A stretch of DNA of 21,714 nt from positions 1 through 21,714 of the forward strand of contig USAP01000006.1 in assembly GCA_900552775.1 (NCBI GenBank). The letters run 5' to 3'. Within the stretch, counting starts at the first letter, position 1; every line of letters starts with the position of its first letter. Positions 7,372-16,715 of the stretch are shown in pieces. The notes beneath the pieces are model-generated. The model saw nothing but the letters and a program-made list of their open reading frames with translations, did not search any database and had not been told where the DNA came from. Position numbers and translations under genes: made by a program. Source of the DNA: an uncultured Eubacteriales bacterium. Lineage in GTDB: Bacteria; Bacillota; Clostridia; UMGS1883; UMGS1540.

Positions 7372-10300
7372 ATGTCTTTAAGATTTATATACGGCAGAAG
7401 CGGAAGCGGCAAAACGGATTACTGTATAGCCTCCGCTGCGGAAATAAAAAAAAGAACCTATATAATTGTTCCGGAGCAATATTCTCACATGCATGAAGCA
7501 ATTCTTGCGCGCCGTCTCGGTGTGTTCGGCGCCGAGGGACCCTGCGTTATGAGCTTTAACCAGCTTGCGCGGGATATTCTCAAAACGGCAGACGGTGCCG
7601 CATCTCCCCATATTGACCGCGGCGGAAAAACAATGCTTTTGTGCGACATAATAAATAAGGAAACAAAAAATCTCACGCTTCTTGCGGGGAGGGACACGGA
7701 CAGAGCTCGCGCCGTCCGGGCGCTTATAAGCGAAATGAAGCGCTACGGTATTTCCGCTGAAGCATTAAAGAACGCGGCGGATAAAGAGCGCCCTTCTCTT
7801 TTAAAATCAAAGCTTTCGGAAACCGCCTTAATTTACGGAAAATTTGAAGAAGCTCTATCCGGCAGATTTATAAATTCGGATGACAATTTGACGCGCGCCG
7901 CGCTTTATCTGCAAAGCCGCGGATTTGACTGCGGCGGAGTGTATTTAAACGCGTTTGCAAGCTTTACTCCTTCCGAACTTTCGTTTATAAAAACGCTTAT
8001 GACTCTCGGAACCGATATTACCGTAACTTTGGAGGCACACGAAAACGAATGCGATTCTGCGCATTTTCTCCCGCTCTCAAAAACGCGTGCCGCCCTTCTT
8101 GCCGCAGCGCGCGAAACGGGAACCGCGGTTTTGCCCTCCGAAGCGCTTCCCGAGCGTGCGAGACAGACAAAAGAGATGGCTTTTCTGGCGGAAAAATATT
8201 TTGATTATTCATCGCAGCCGTACAAAGACGAGCCGTGCGATATTGAAATCTTTGAAGCGCGCACACCGTATACCGAAGCGGTTCATGCGGCTTCACGTAT
8301 TCTGCGTCTCTGCCGAGAAGAAAACTATGCCATGCGAGATATAGGAATCATATGCGGCAATACGGATTTATACGCGCCGTATATTAAAAGTGTTTTTAGT
8401 AAATATGATATTCCCGTTTTTACCGATCTTAAGCTCCCTCTTTCGGAGCATCCCGCAGGCGCATTTATAGTTTCGGCGCTTGACGTGATTACAAGCGGTT
8501 ATTCACGCACGGCGGTATTCAGGTACGCAAAATCGGGTTTTACCGATACGGACATTGCGGAAACCGATATTCTCGAAAACTATGTTCTTGCTGCCGGGAT
8601 ACGCGGCGATGCATGGAAAAGCGAAGAAAAGTGGAACATGCGCAGCGGATTGTACAGAAAAAGCAATATCTCAAAGCACGAAGAACAGGAAATTGAACTG
8701 ACAAACGAAATACGGAAAAAGCTTATAACTCCCGTTTTATCTCTTGCATCCGCTCTTGCGCAGGGAAAAACATGTGCCGAAAAATGCCGCGCTCTTTACG
8801 AATTTATGTGCACTATGAATTTTTCGGCAAAATGCTCCACGCGTGCCGATGAGCTTGAAATAAACGGTGAAGCATACCGCGCGGCAGAGTTTCGCGCAGC
8901 TTCGAATAAAATAGTTGACGTGCTAGACGAAGCGGCGGACGCTCTCGGCGGCGAAAAAATGAGTGTGTCCCGATTTGCCGATATCATAACAGCAGGCATA
9001 ACGGAATCCGAAATCGGACTTATACCGTCTCTTGCTGACGGAGTGCCCTTCGGTGACTCATCAAGAGTTAAAGGCTACGACGTTTCGGCGCTCTTCATCC
9101 TTGGTGCAAACGATGGTTCTTTTCCGCCGCTACCGGCAAAAAGCAGCTTTTTAAGCGATGCTGACAGAACCGCTATGAAAAAAAACGGCATTATTCTTGC
9201 TCCCGATTCAAAGGAGCAGACGCTGGAAAATGACTATTTAATATACAAAGCGCTTTCTTCGCCGGGGAAAAAGCTTTTTATAAGTTATGCCGGAAGCGAT
9301 TTTGACGGTTCAACAAAACTTCCGTCCCTCTTTGTGAACCGGGTTAAAGAAGTTTTTCCGCGTCTTATTCCGCTTGACGACATCATGGACACGCTGCCCG
9401 ATGACAGATTTTTTGCTCCCGAAGCGGCTTTCCGCACAATTCTGAGCCGCGGCGGCACGGATGATTTACGGCAGATTAAAGACGTGTTGTTTAAAAAGAT
9501 GCCCGTCTTTAAGGCATCCTATGAAAATGCCATCGGCGGATTTGAAGGCGTTTTGTCAATTGACCCGAAAGATATTGAAAAGCTTTTCGGCAGCCACCTT
9601 ACAACATCAGTTTCGCGCCTTGAAACATTTTCCTCCTGTCCTTTTTCTTATTATATGAAATACACGCTTTCGGCCAAAGAGCGCGAAAAGGCATCTCTTT
9701 CATTTTCGGATGCCGGCAGCTTTTTGCATGATTTTACGGAAGAATTTTCAAACAGGCTGCACCGAAACGGCTCCACGTGGCATGATGTTGACGAAAATTA
9801 TGTGGACGCGGAAATACCCGAAATTATGCAGATTATGGACAGCAGGCTGAATAAATACATCCTTTCCGAATCTCCGCGCGCGGCAAGGCTTTTTATAAGG
9901 CTGTGCAAAACAATCCGGGAGGCTCTTCTTTATATTGCAGAGCAGATAAACCGAGGTTCGTTTGAACCTCTCGGCTATGAAATATCATTCGGAGAAAACG
10001 GCAGAATCAAGCCGCTTACCGTAACGCTTCCGACGGGGCAGACGGTGTCCCTCACCGGCAAGATAGACCGCGCCGATCTTTTAAAGCACGGCGAAGATAC
10101 TTTTGTGCGCATAATAGACTATAAATCGGGTTCAAAAACATTTAAGCTTGAAGACCTTTTCGGCGGAATAACTTTGCAGCTTGCCGTTTATCTTACCGCC
10201 CTGTGCGAAAACGACAAAAGCGGGAAAACAAAGCCCGCCGGAATGCTTTATTTTAAACTTGACGACCCGGTAACGGTGATTTCATCGGACATCGGCGATG

Positions 10301-10680
10301 AAGAAATAAGGGCGCGCAAAATGAAGGCTTTAAGCGTTTCGGGACTACTGACGGAAGACGGGGAGCTTCTTTCCGAAATGGACAAAACAGGAAAATTTGA
10401 CCTTTTACCCGTAAACCGAACCCAAAAAGGATTCTCGGGTTCTCTTGCCTCTGCGCAGAACTTTGAAGATATGTCTAAGTTTATTAAGAAAACCGTAACC
10501 CGGCTTTCGGGAGAAATTTTCGGCGGAAAGTGCGCGGTATCGCCCGACAAATCAGCCGATCCGTGTAAATACTGCCCCTACATAACAGTTTGCAGGCGCA
10601 GCGACAGTTCGTACAGAGAACGCAAAGCCTGTGATAATATATGGCTTGAAATCGCAAAGGAGGGAAAAGATGAAATTTAA
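7372..10680 (+). CDS. addB: ATP-dependent helicase/nuclease subunit AddB
   Basis: AddB (1102 residues) is the non-motor partner of the AddAB helicase-nuclease that resects double-strand breaks, recognises Chi and prepares 3' ends for RecA. An N-terminal Walker A, GRSGSGKT (8-15), is present. The C-terminal RecB-family nuclease has GKIDRADL (Asp899) and IIDYKSG (Asp916, Lys918). The iron-sulfur cluster ligands that frame the nuclease are all there: Cys756 (SCPFSYYMKY) and CKYCPYITVC (Cys1065, Cys1068, Cys1074). Length and motif order match intact AddB of Firmicutes. The start is preceded by AAAGGAG. The 3' end overlaps addA by 11 nt, so translation of the two subunits is probably coupled. Confidence 0.95.
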   Translation: MSLRFIYGRSGSGKTDYCIASAAEIKKRTYIIVPEQYSHMHEAILARRLGVFGAEGPCVMSFNQLARDILKTADGAASPHIDRGGKTMLLCDIINKETKNLTLLAGRDTDRARAVRALISEMKRYGISAEALKNAADKERPSLLKSKLSETALIYGKFEEALSGRFINSDDNLTRAALYLQSRGFDCGGVYLNAFASFTPSELSFIKTLMTLGTDITVTLEAHENECDSAHFLPLSKTRAALLAAARETGTAVLPSEALPERARQTKEMAFLAEKYFDYSSQPYKDEPCDIEIFEARTPYTEAVHAASRILRLCREENYAMRDIGIICGNTDLYAPYIKSVFSKYDIPVFTDLKLPLSEHPAGAFIVSALDVITSGYSRTAVFRYAKSGFTDTDIAETDILENYVLAAGIRGDAWKSEEKWNMRSGLYRKSNISKHEEQEIELTNEIRKKLITPVLSLASALAQGKTCAEKCRALYEFMCTMNFSAKCSTRADELEINGEAYRAAEFRAASNKIVDVLDEAADALGGEKMSVSRFADIITAGITESEIGLIPSLADGVPFGDSSRVKGYDVSALFILGANDGSFPPLPAKSSFLSDADRTAMKKNGIILAPDSKEQTLENDYLIYKALSSPGKKLFISYAGSDFDGSTKLPSLFVNRVKEVFPRLIPLDDIMDTLPDDRFFAPEAAFRTILSRGGTDDLRQIKDVLFKKMPVFKASYENAIGGFEGVLSIDPKDIEKLFGSHLTTSVSRLETFSSCPFSYYMKYTLSAKEREKASLSFSDAGSFLHDFTEEFSNRLHRNGSTWHDVDENYVDAEIPEIMQIMDSRLNKYILSESPRAARLFIRLCKTIREALLYIAEQINRGSFEPLGYEISFGENGRIKPLTVTLPTGQTVSLTGKIDRADLLKHGEDTFVRIIDYKSGSKTFKLEDLFGGITLQLAVYLTALCENDKSGKTKPAGMLYFKLDDPVTVISSDIGDEEIRARKMKALSVSGLLTEDGELLSEMDKTGKFDLLPVNRTQKGFSGSLASAQNFEDMSKFIKKTVTRLSGEIFGGKCAVSPDKSADPCKYCPYITVCRRSDSSYRERKACDNIWLEIAKEGKDEI

Positions 10681-13600
10681 ATGGACCGACGCTCAGGAAG
10701 AAGCGGTTTATGCCGATATTTCAAATACACTTGTCACCGCGGCGGCAGGCTCGGGAAAAACACAGGTTCTGACGGGAAGAATTCTTGAAAGAATTAAAGC
10801 CGGACAAGATGTTGACAGGCTGCTTATTGTTACGTTTACAAACGCGGCAGCGGCAGAAATGCGCGGCAGAATCGCGAAAACTCTTTCGGAATATCTGCGC
10901 CAAAATACTGCCGACACACATGTCCGCCGCCAGCTTGCCATGATGCCGTGTGCAAATATAACCACAATACACTCGTTTTGCCTTAACGTAATACGTGAAA
11001 ACTTTTTTGAGCTTTCTCTGCCTGCGGATTTCAGAATAGGCGACACTGCCGAAAACGAACTTTTAAAGCTTGAAGCCGTAGATGACGCTCTTGAAGAACT
11101 GTACGGCGAAGCGGAACCCGATTTTCTTGCGTTTGCGGACGCGTTTTCCTCGCCGCGCACAGACGATGATGCGGTAAAAGCAATTATGCAGGTTTATTCG
11201 TTTTCGCGCTCCATGCCCGATCCCGATGCGTGGCTGACGGAAGCGGAAAATGCATATGATCCCGAAAATGTAAAAATTTCCGACTGCACCGAAATAATTT
11301 TAAACAGCGCACGCAAAAAGCTTCTCTTTTTGGCGGAAGATTTTAAAACGGCGCTATCTCACTGCACGGAAATAAACGGGCTCGCTTCGTACCGTGAACA
11401 TATTGAAAACGAAATAGCGGAAATAGAATCGGTTATTCCGCATACCGAGCGTGATAAATTCAGAGATGAAGTTCTGCGTGTTTCAACCTCTTTTACACGT
11501 ATTCCCACATTAAAAAAAGGTACGTTTGACGAAGAAGAAAAAGCATATGTAACAGATGTCCGAAACAAAGTTAAAAAAGGTGTTTCGGATATCCTCGGGC
11601 TTTTTCCCGAGGATTCCGAAACAGCCGAAAAAACTCTGCGCTTGTGCGGCGCGGCGGTGCGAGGGCTGATTTCCGCCGTGCGCCGGTTTGACGAAAAATA
11701 CACTGCCGCAAAACGCGGGAAAAACGTTATAGATTATAATGATATGGAACACATGTGCATTTCGCTTTTGCATAAAAACGGCGCTCCGACGCCCGTTGCC
11801 GAAAGACTGCGCGACCATTTTGATGAGATTTATATTGACGAATACCAGGACAGCAACGAGGCCCAGGAATTTATTTTCAGCCTTATTTCGCGCGAAAGTG
11901 CAGGTGTCCCGAATATCTTTATGGTTGGCGATTTAAAACAGGGAATTTACGGTTTTCGCCAGGCAAGTCCGCATCTGTTTGCGGAAAAAAAGCAAAATTA
12001 TAAAAAGGGACCCGGGCAGCCATACAGAAAAATTGTACTGAGTCAGAATTTCAGAAGCGCCGAAAAGATAATCGATTTTGTAAATCTTGTTTTTTCGTCC
12101 GTAATGACACCGGAAACGGGCGGCGTATCATATGACGCCGAAGAGGAACTCATCTTCGGTGCAAAGAGTTATCCTTCCGACACGGCGGATGTGTGCATTA
12201 CGCTTGCGGAATCGAGCGGTTCGGCGTCAGAATCGTTTTTGCGGGAAGCTGAGGTTATTTCCGCAAAAATTGCTGAGCTTATAAAAAGCGAAACCGTATT
12301 TGATATTAAATCGGGCTCACACAGAGCCGTTCGTTTTTCGGACATAGCAATATTAATCCGAAATGCAAAAAACAAAGCAGCGGTGCTCGAACGGGTTTTA
12401 ACATCTCACGGCATTCCATGCTACACGGAAAAAGGATCTCCGTATTTTGAAAACACCGAGGTTAAAACCTTTTTGTCGCTTCTCGAAACAATAGACAACC
12501 CCAGATGCGACATACCTCTGCTCGCGGTACTGCGCTCACCTATAGGCAAGTTTGATGAAAGTGAGCTGGCAAAAATCCGCCTGTGCGACACAGAAAACTG
12601 TTTTTTTGACGCTTTTACCGCCTGCGCACGCGAAAGCAGTGATTTGGGAGAAAAATGCAATAAATTCTGCGAAAAGCTTTCGGAGTGGCGAAAAAAAGCT
12701 TCCGAAATGCCGTGCGGCGAACTTATAGAATTTTTGTTAACCGACACGGAATATATATATTACATTCTTGCCGATTCGCGAGGGAAACAGCGCGAGGCAA
12801 ATCTTCGGATGCTGTGCGAAATGGCGCGTATGTATGAAAAAACATCGTTTAAAGGGCTTTTCGGATTTATCGAGTACATATCCAGAGTGCGTGAAAAACC
12901 GGAGGAATCAAACTCCGCCAAAATTATAAACGACAGCCACAATGTTGTAAAAATAATGACAATCCATAAAAGCAAGGGACTGGAATTTCCGATTGTATTT
13001 CTTGCGGACGGCACAAAAACCTCAGGATCTTCAAGCGACTCAAAGCCGCCCGTGCTTCACAAAACTCTCGGAATATCAATGCCGTATTTTGACGGCCGCA
13101 TGAGAACAAAGCGGTCCACCGAGCGCTTTGCCGCAGCAAAGCTTTTAAACGCTTTGGAAATGAATTCCGAGGAAATGCGCGTTTTGTATGTGGCGCTGAC
13201 GCGCCCGAAGGAAAAACTCTTTATAACGGGGTATAGCGACTCGCTGCAAAAATCAAAAGACCGCTGGCGGCGTCTTGGCAAAATGATTGCAGAGCACAAA
13301 CCTTTGCCGCCGCTTTCATATCTTGACTGTATATGCGCCTGTGCGTCTCTTGCCGACTGTCCTCCTCTTTCTGACGGCATGAAGAAACTTACGCGCCAAA
13401 AAATTATATTTGACGTATACCCGAGCGGCTTTACTGCCGAGGACATCCGCGCCGCAAACATCAAGCCTTCCGAAATCAATCCGGAAGATGCCGAAAGAGC
13501 AATTTCTTACATATATCCGCACAAGGATCTTTTGAACATTCCGACAAAAATCAGCGTAACGGAAATGAAACGCATTGTAAATCTGCCTGAAGATGAACGC

Positions 13601-14164
13601 CGTTTTGAGCTTTTCAGAAAAACGGAGCCCAAAACACCTCGCTTTATGCTTGAAACAAACGCGTTAAACGCCGCGCAGAGAGGAACGCTTATTCACCTTG
13701 TCATGCAAACCGTGAGCCTTGAGGCTGAAACGGAGGCCGATGTGAAACGCCATGTGCGTGAGCTTTGCGAAAAAAATATTATAACAGAGCAAATGGCAAA
13801 GGCTGTGCCCTGTTCAAAAATAGCGCTTTTTCTGCAAAGCAGCCTCGGGAAGCGGCTGAAAAAAGCAGATAAGGTATACCGCGAAGAAGCGTTTACCACA
13901 ATTTTAAACGCCTCATCCGTTATTCCGTCCGCTCCGGATTCGCCGATTTTGTGCCAGGGCATTATAGACTGCTACTTTTTTGAGGGCGACAAAATAACAC
14001 TTATAGACTTTAAAACCGACCGTGTAACCGATGTTGAAGCCATAAAAAACCGTTATCGGACTCAAATGGATACATACGAATCGGTGCTGCAAAAAAAATA
14101 TTTTTCAAAAATTTACGAAAAATTTATTTACTTATTCGATATTAATGGTATAATAAGTATGTAA
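10670..14164 (+). CDS. addA: ATP-dependent helicase/nuclease subunit AddA
   Basis: AddA is a UvrD-like 3'-5' helicase fused to a RecB-type nuclease. Motifs: Walker A AAAGSGKT (24-31), TFTNAAAAEMRGRI, Walker B DEYQD (390-394), IMTIHKSKGLEFPIVFLAD, LYVALTRPKEKL, and at the C-terminus the nuclease residues GIIDCYF (Asp1100) and LIDFKTDR (Asp1113, Lys1115). I chose the ATG at 10670 (protein 1164 residues) because MKFKWTDAQ is the typical AddA N-terminus and AAAGGAGGG (10657-10665) is well placed for it. The in-frame ATG at 10631 would add 13 residues and has no such site. The two nuclease domains of AddA and AddB each cut one strand. Confidence 0.95.
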   Translation: MKFKWTDAQEEAVYADISNTLVTAAAGSGKTQVLTGRILERIKAGQDVDRLLIVTFTNAAAAEMRGRIAKTLSEYLRQNTADTHVRRQLAMMPCANITTIHSFCLNVIRENFFELSLPADFRIGDTAENELLKLEAVDDALEELYGEAEPDFLAFADAFSSPRTDDDAVKAIMQVYSFSRSMPDPDAWLTEAENAYDPENVKISDCTEIILNSARKKLLFLAEDFKTALSHCTEINGLASYREHIENEIAEIESVIPHTERDKFRDEVLRVSTSFTRIPTLKKGTFDEEEKAYVTDVRNKVKKGVSDILGLFPEDSETAEKTLRLCGAAVRGLISAVRRFDEKYTAAKRGKNVIDYNDMEHMCISLLHKNGAPTPVAERLRDHFDEIYIDEYQDSNEAQEFIFSLISRESAGVPNIFMVGDLKQGIYGFRQASPHLFAEKKQNYKKGPGQPYRKIVLSQNFRSAEKIIDFVNLVFSSVMTPETGGVSYDAEEELIFGAKSYPSDTADVCITLAESSGSASESFLREAEVISAKIAELIKSETVFDIKSGSHRAVRFSDIAILIRNAKNKAAVLERVLTSHGIPCYTEKGSPYFENTEVKTFLSLLETIDNPRCDIPLLAVLRSPIGKFDESELAKIRLCDTENCFFDAFTACARESSDLGEKCNKFCEKLSEWRKKASEMPCGELIEFLLTDTEYIYYILADSRGKQREANLRMLCEMARMYEKTSFKGLFGFIEYISRVREKPEESNSAKIINDSHNVVKIMTIHKSKGLEFPIVFLADGTKTSGSSSDSKPPVLHKTLGISMPYFDGRMRTKRSTERFAAAKLLNALEMNSEEMRVLYVALTRPKEKLFITGYSDSLQKSKDRWRRLGKMIAEHKPLPPLSYLDCICACASLADCPPLSDGMKKLTRQKIIFDVYPSGFTAEDIRAANIKPSEINPEDAERAISYIYPHKDLLNIPTKISVTEMKRIVNLPEDERRFELFRKTEPKTPRFMLETNALNAAQRGTLIHLVMQTVSLEAETEADVKRHVRELCEKNIITEQMAKAVPCSKIALFLQSSLGKRLKKADKVYREEAFTTILNASSVIPSAPDSPILCQGIIDCYFFEGDKITLIDFKTDRVTDVEAIKNRYRTQMDTYESVLQKKYFSKIYEKFIYLFDINGIISM
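14127..14154 (+). promoter_or_regulatory. Possible internal promoter at the end of addA
   Basis: TTTACT (14127-14132), 16 bp, then TATAAT (14149-14154) with an extended -10 TG (TGGTATAAT). It lies within the last codons of addA and could drive the membrane-protein and metY genes separately from addBA. Confidence 0.5.
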
Positions 14165-14231
14165 AGGAATTAACTTCTCCGCACATTTTTACTACATGCC
14201 GAAGCGGAGCGGCAGATTGGAGATTAAAAAC

Positions 14232-14795
14232 ATGGAACAGAAACGAAGAACAATGAGCACCACGGGTGCACGCAAGAAGAAAGGAAAAAAAGTTTGGAAA
14301 GTTTTGGGCGTAATTGTTGCACTGGGACTTATCTTCTTCCTTTCCTATAAGATATCGTACGGCTTGCTTTCGGACGGTTCGAATCCTTCAACCGACGCTA
14401 CGCAGAGCACAGAGGAAGACATTGCAAGCATGACGCGTGAAGAGCTTGAAAAAAGCTACAAAGACGCAAAAAAACAGCTTGAAGAAAAAGACGCCGAAAT
14501 AGAAATGCTCAAAGAGAAAGTTTCAAAAGGCGATTCGACAACCGCAACACCTTCCGAATCATCCAAGACTTCGGAAACCTCAAAGCCTGCGGAATCTTCC
14601 AAACCTTCTGAAACGACCAAACCGCAGGAAACAAAAAAAACGACGGAAACACCGAAGTCAACTCCTTCTCATACAACGGCTCCTTCGACAGGCAACAGCA
14701 CGCCGCAGACGCCACCCCCGGCAACAAAGGCGCCTTCCGACCAGCTTATGACTCCCGATGACCTTGCAAACCTTCCCGGAGCTTCCGGAAACTGA
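14232..14795 (+). CDS. Small single-pass membrane protein with coiled coil and Ser/Thr/Pro-rich tail
   Basis: From the ATG at 14232 the protein has 187 residues; this start has TTGGAGA (14217-14223) at proper distance, unlike the in-frame ATG at 14196. The layout is a basic cytoplasmic tail (1-20, ending ARKKKGKK), one transmembrane helix (about 24-45, KVLGVIVALGLIFFLSYKIS), an acidic stretch, a heptad-like coiled coil (about 67-100, EELEKSYKDAKKQLEEKDAE) and a long low-complexity tail rich in S, T, P, K and E (about 101-187). N-in, C-out topology is expected, with the tail in the cell wall. There is no catalytic motif and no sorting signal. I do not recognise the family; the layout loosely resembles membrane-tethered cell-wall spacers or divisome accessory proteins. 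It lies 15 nt upstream of metY. Confidence 0.75.
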   Translation: MEQKRRTMSTTGARKKKGKKVWKVLGVIVALGLIFFLSYKISYGLLSDGSNPSTDATQSTEEDIASMTREELEKSYKDAKKQLEEKDAEIEMLKEKVSKGDSTTATPSESSKTSETSKPAESSKPSETTKPQETKKTTETPKSTPSHTTAPSTGNSTPQTPPPATKAPSDQLMTPDDLANLPGASGN

Positions 14796-14810
14796 GCGGA
14801 GGATAAAACA

Positions 14811-16073
14811 ATGTACAATATAGAAACAAAATGCGTACAGGAAGGCTATAAACCGGAAAACGGTGAGCCGAGAATCCTGCCGATATATCAGTCCACAACT
14901 TATAAATATGATTCCTCCGAGCATCTCGGAAAGCTTTTCGACCTTTCGGTACCCGGACATATGTACACCAGAATATCAAACCCGACGGTAGAAGCGGTGG
15001 AAAAGAAAATAGCTTCAATTGAGGGCGGCGTGGGTGCTATGTGCGTTTCATCGGGTCAGGCTGCAAATATGTTTGCTGTTTTAAATATTGCCTCTGCCGG
15101 AGATAACTTCGTAAGCCTTTCAACGATTTACGGCGGCACGGTAAACCTTTTTGCCGTGACGCTCAAACGTATGGGAATTGATGTTCGTTTTGCCGAGCCT
15201 TCTATGCCGGACGAGGAAATTGAAGCTCTGATAGACGACAAAACATGCTGTCTCTTCGGTGAAACGATAGCAAACCCTTCTCTGGATGTTCTCGATATTG
15301 AACGCTTTTCCGCAATCGCGCACAAGCATGGAATTCCGCTCATTGTTGACAACACATTTCCGACGCCCATAAATTGCCGCCCGTTTGAATTTGGAGCGGA
15401 TGTGGTGACGCATTCAACAACAAAATACATGGACGGTCATGCATGCACGGTCGGTGGCGCAATCGTAGACAGCGGCAATTTTGACTGGGCAAGCGGCAAA
15501 TTTCCTTCTCTCACAGAACCTGATGAGTCTTATCACGGCGTGAGTTACACAAGAGATTTCGGCAAGCTTTCATATATAACAAAAGCGCGAGTGCAGCTCT
15601 TGCGCGATATAGGTGCAACCCCGGCTCCCATAAGTGCATTTTTGCTCAATCTGGGACTTGAAACGCTTCACCTGCGTGTGCCGCGCCACTGTGAAAACGC
15701 GCTTCGCGTAGCCGAGTTTTTAAAATCCAGTGATAAAATCTCATGGATACATTATCCCGATCTTCCGGGTGACAGCGAGTACGAGCGTGCAAAAAAATAT
15801 CTTCCCAACGGCTCCTGCGGCGTTATATCGTGCGGTATAGCCGGCGGCAGAGAAGCGGCGATGAAGTTTATGGACTCTCTGGAGCTCGCTCAGATAGTTG
15901 TACATGTTGCGGATTCACGCACAAGTGTTCTGCATCCTGCCAGCACTACACATCGCCAGCTTTCCGACAAACAGCTTGAGGCTGCCGGCATATCGCCGGA
16001 TCTTGTCAGAATATCTGTCGGAACCGAAAATGCTGACGATATAATAGCAGATATCAAAAAAGCTCTCGGCTGA
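14811..16073 (+). CDS. metY: O-acetylhomoserine sulfhydrylase-type PLP enzyme (MetY-like)
   Basis: This 420-residue enzyme is in the Cys/Met-metabolism PLP family. Lys205 in HSTTKYMDGHA is the pyridoxal-phosphate Schiff-base lysine. Other family marks are YTRISNPTVEAVEKKIASIEGG, SSGQAANMFAVLNI, IVDNTFPTP, and VADSRTSVLHPASTTHRQLS near the C-terminus, which contributes to the active site. The length (about 420) and the loop TRDFGKLSYITKARVQLLRDIGATP point to MetY, which makes homocysteine from O-acetylhomoserine and sulfide, rather than to shorter cystathionine synthases or lyases (about 380-400). Methionine gamma-lyase activity cannot be excluded. GGAGG lies just before the ATG. I see no S-box or T-box leader, and the gap to the membrane-protein gene is only 15 nt, so control is probably by an upstream promoter. 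Confidence 0.87.
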   Translation: MYNIETKCVQEGYKPENGEPRILPIYQSTTYKYDSSEHLGKLFDLSVPGHMYTRISNPTVEAVEKKIASIEGGVGAMCVSSGQAANMFAVLNIASAGDNFVSLSTIYGGTVNLFAVTLKRMGIDVRFAEPSMPDEEIEALIDDKTCCLFGETIANPSLDVLDIERFSAIAHKHGIPLIVDNTFPTPINCRPFEFGADVVTHSTTKYMDGHACTVGGAIVDSGNFDWASGKFPSLTEPDESYHGVSYTRDFGKLSYITKARVQLLRDIGATPAPISAFLLNLGLETLHLRVPRHCENALRVAEFLKSSDKISWIHYPDLPGDSEYERAKKYLPNGSCGVISCGIAGGREAAMKFMDSLELAQIVVHVADSRTSVLHPASTTHRQLSDKQLEAAGISPDLVRISVGTENADDIIADIKKALG

Positions 16074-16082
16074 CATAAATGT

Positions 16083-16111
16083 TTGACACATAGGATATAA
16101 TATGGTATACT
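16083..16111 (+). promoter_or_regulatory. Promoter of ssrA
   Basis: TTGACA (16083-16088), exactly 17 bp, TATACT (16106-16111), with an extended -10 TGG just before it. It starts 9 nt after the metY stop codon. Transcription should begin near 16118, about 39 nt before the mature tmRNA 5' end. Confidence 0.85.
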
Positions 16112-16116
16112 GTAAT

Positions 16117-16144
16117 AGCGGCGGCTCGGTACGGCGCCGCCGCT
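16117..16144 (+). promoter_or_regulatory. GC-rich hairpin in the tmRNA precursor leader
   Basis: AGCGGCGGC (16117-16125) pairs perfectly with GCCGCCGCT (16136-16144) around a 10-nt loop, followed by GATTTTATA. It lies between the predicted start site and the mature tmRNA. It may terminate read-through from metY or shape the precursor for RNase P; its short T run makes it a weak terminator. Confidence 0.5.
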
Positions 16145-16156
16145 GATTTTATACAA

Positions 16157-16505
16157 GGGGATGTAACGGGTTCGACGGGGATACTGAAGCTTAAACAGCG
16201 GGCAGTGGCGGAATCCACTTTAAAAGTCCGAATTTTTAAAATTAAACGCTAACGATAGAGTAGCACTTGCTGCCTAACTGATGGCAGCCGTTCTGCCGCG
16301 GAGGACTGCGGCTGCGGACAGAGCGTCGATTAGCAGTGCACATGAACGGAGTAAGCTTTGCCTCCGTCAGGAATTTATGAAGCTACCGAGCTTTGCAGTT
16401 TGTTTATGGGCTGCACTGTGAGGGAATTCCGACCATAAACTGCGCCCGGAGAAATTTTTGTGAATGTATTTTCGGACAGGAGTTCAACTCTCCTCATCTC
16501 CACCA
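16157..16505 (+). ncRNA. ssrA: tmRNA (one-piece), tag peptide ANDRVALAA
   Basis: tmRNA rescues stalled ribosomes by acting first as tRNA-Ala and then as mRNA for a degradation tag. The 5' end GGGGATGTAACGGGTTCGAC is diagnostic. The acceptor stem GGGGATG pairs with CATCTCC (16495-16501; one G-T pair), followed by ACCA, and the T-arm AGGAGTTCAACTCTCCT is present. The tag frame runs from the resume codon GCT at 16248 to TAA at 16275-16277 and reads A-N-D-R-V-A-L-A-A, ending in the ALAA recognised by ClpXP. Stem-loops after the stop (GGCAGCC...GGCTGC) are consistent with the pseudoknots. The gene has its own promoter and a strong terminator. Its length of 349 nt is typical. Confidence 0.96.
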
Positions 16506-16507
16506 CG

Positions 16508-16540
16508 TCGGAATGGACTTTGCTCCATTCCGATTTTTTT
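16508..16540 (+). terminator. Intrinsic terminator of ssrA
   Basis: TCGGAATGGA (16508-16517) and TCCATTCCGA (16524-16533) form a perfect 10-bp stem with a 6-nt loop, followed by seven T's. It begins 2 nt after the tmRNA CCA end. Confidence 0.93.
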
Positions 16541-16640
16541 ATTTTGTAAAAAAAATCAGTCATATGCGCCGTCATTCCTCCTTTTTGCGAGTGTGCCTGA
16601 TCGACACAAATATCTCTATAGTTCGGCTTTCCCAATAAGA

Positions 16641-16668
16641 AAAAACCGCTTGATTTCAAGCGGTTTTT
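16641..16668. terminator. Bidirectional hairpin terminator downstream of the secreted beta-helix gene
   Basis: AAAAACCGCTTG (16641-16652) and CAAGCGGTTTTT (16657-16668) form a 12-bp perfect stem with a 4-nt loop. A's on the left and T's on the right make it usable in both directions: it backs up ssrA termination on + and ends the secreted-protein transcript on -. The stretch 16541-16640 before it holds no gene that I can support. Confidence 0.8.
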
Positions 16669-16715
16669 ATTTTTCCTTACACGTTTTTAAGCAAAGCTTT
16701 TGCTTTATACAACAA

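Noticed and set aside
14160..14235. Start of the small membrane protein at 14196
   Set aside because: It has no ribosome binding site, and the added 12 residues are unlike the basic tail; the ATG at 14232 has TTGGAGA at normal spacing.
16375..16659. 94-codon frame on the - strand over the tmRNA and its terminator
   Set aside because: It is antisense to a certain tmRNA and its translation simply mirrors the tRNA-like end and terminator. A GGAGG near 16575 is close to an internal ATG, but the rest of the frame is the complement of structural RNA.
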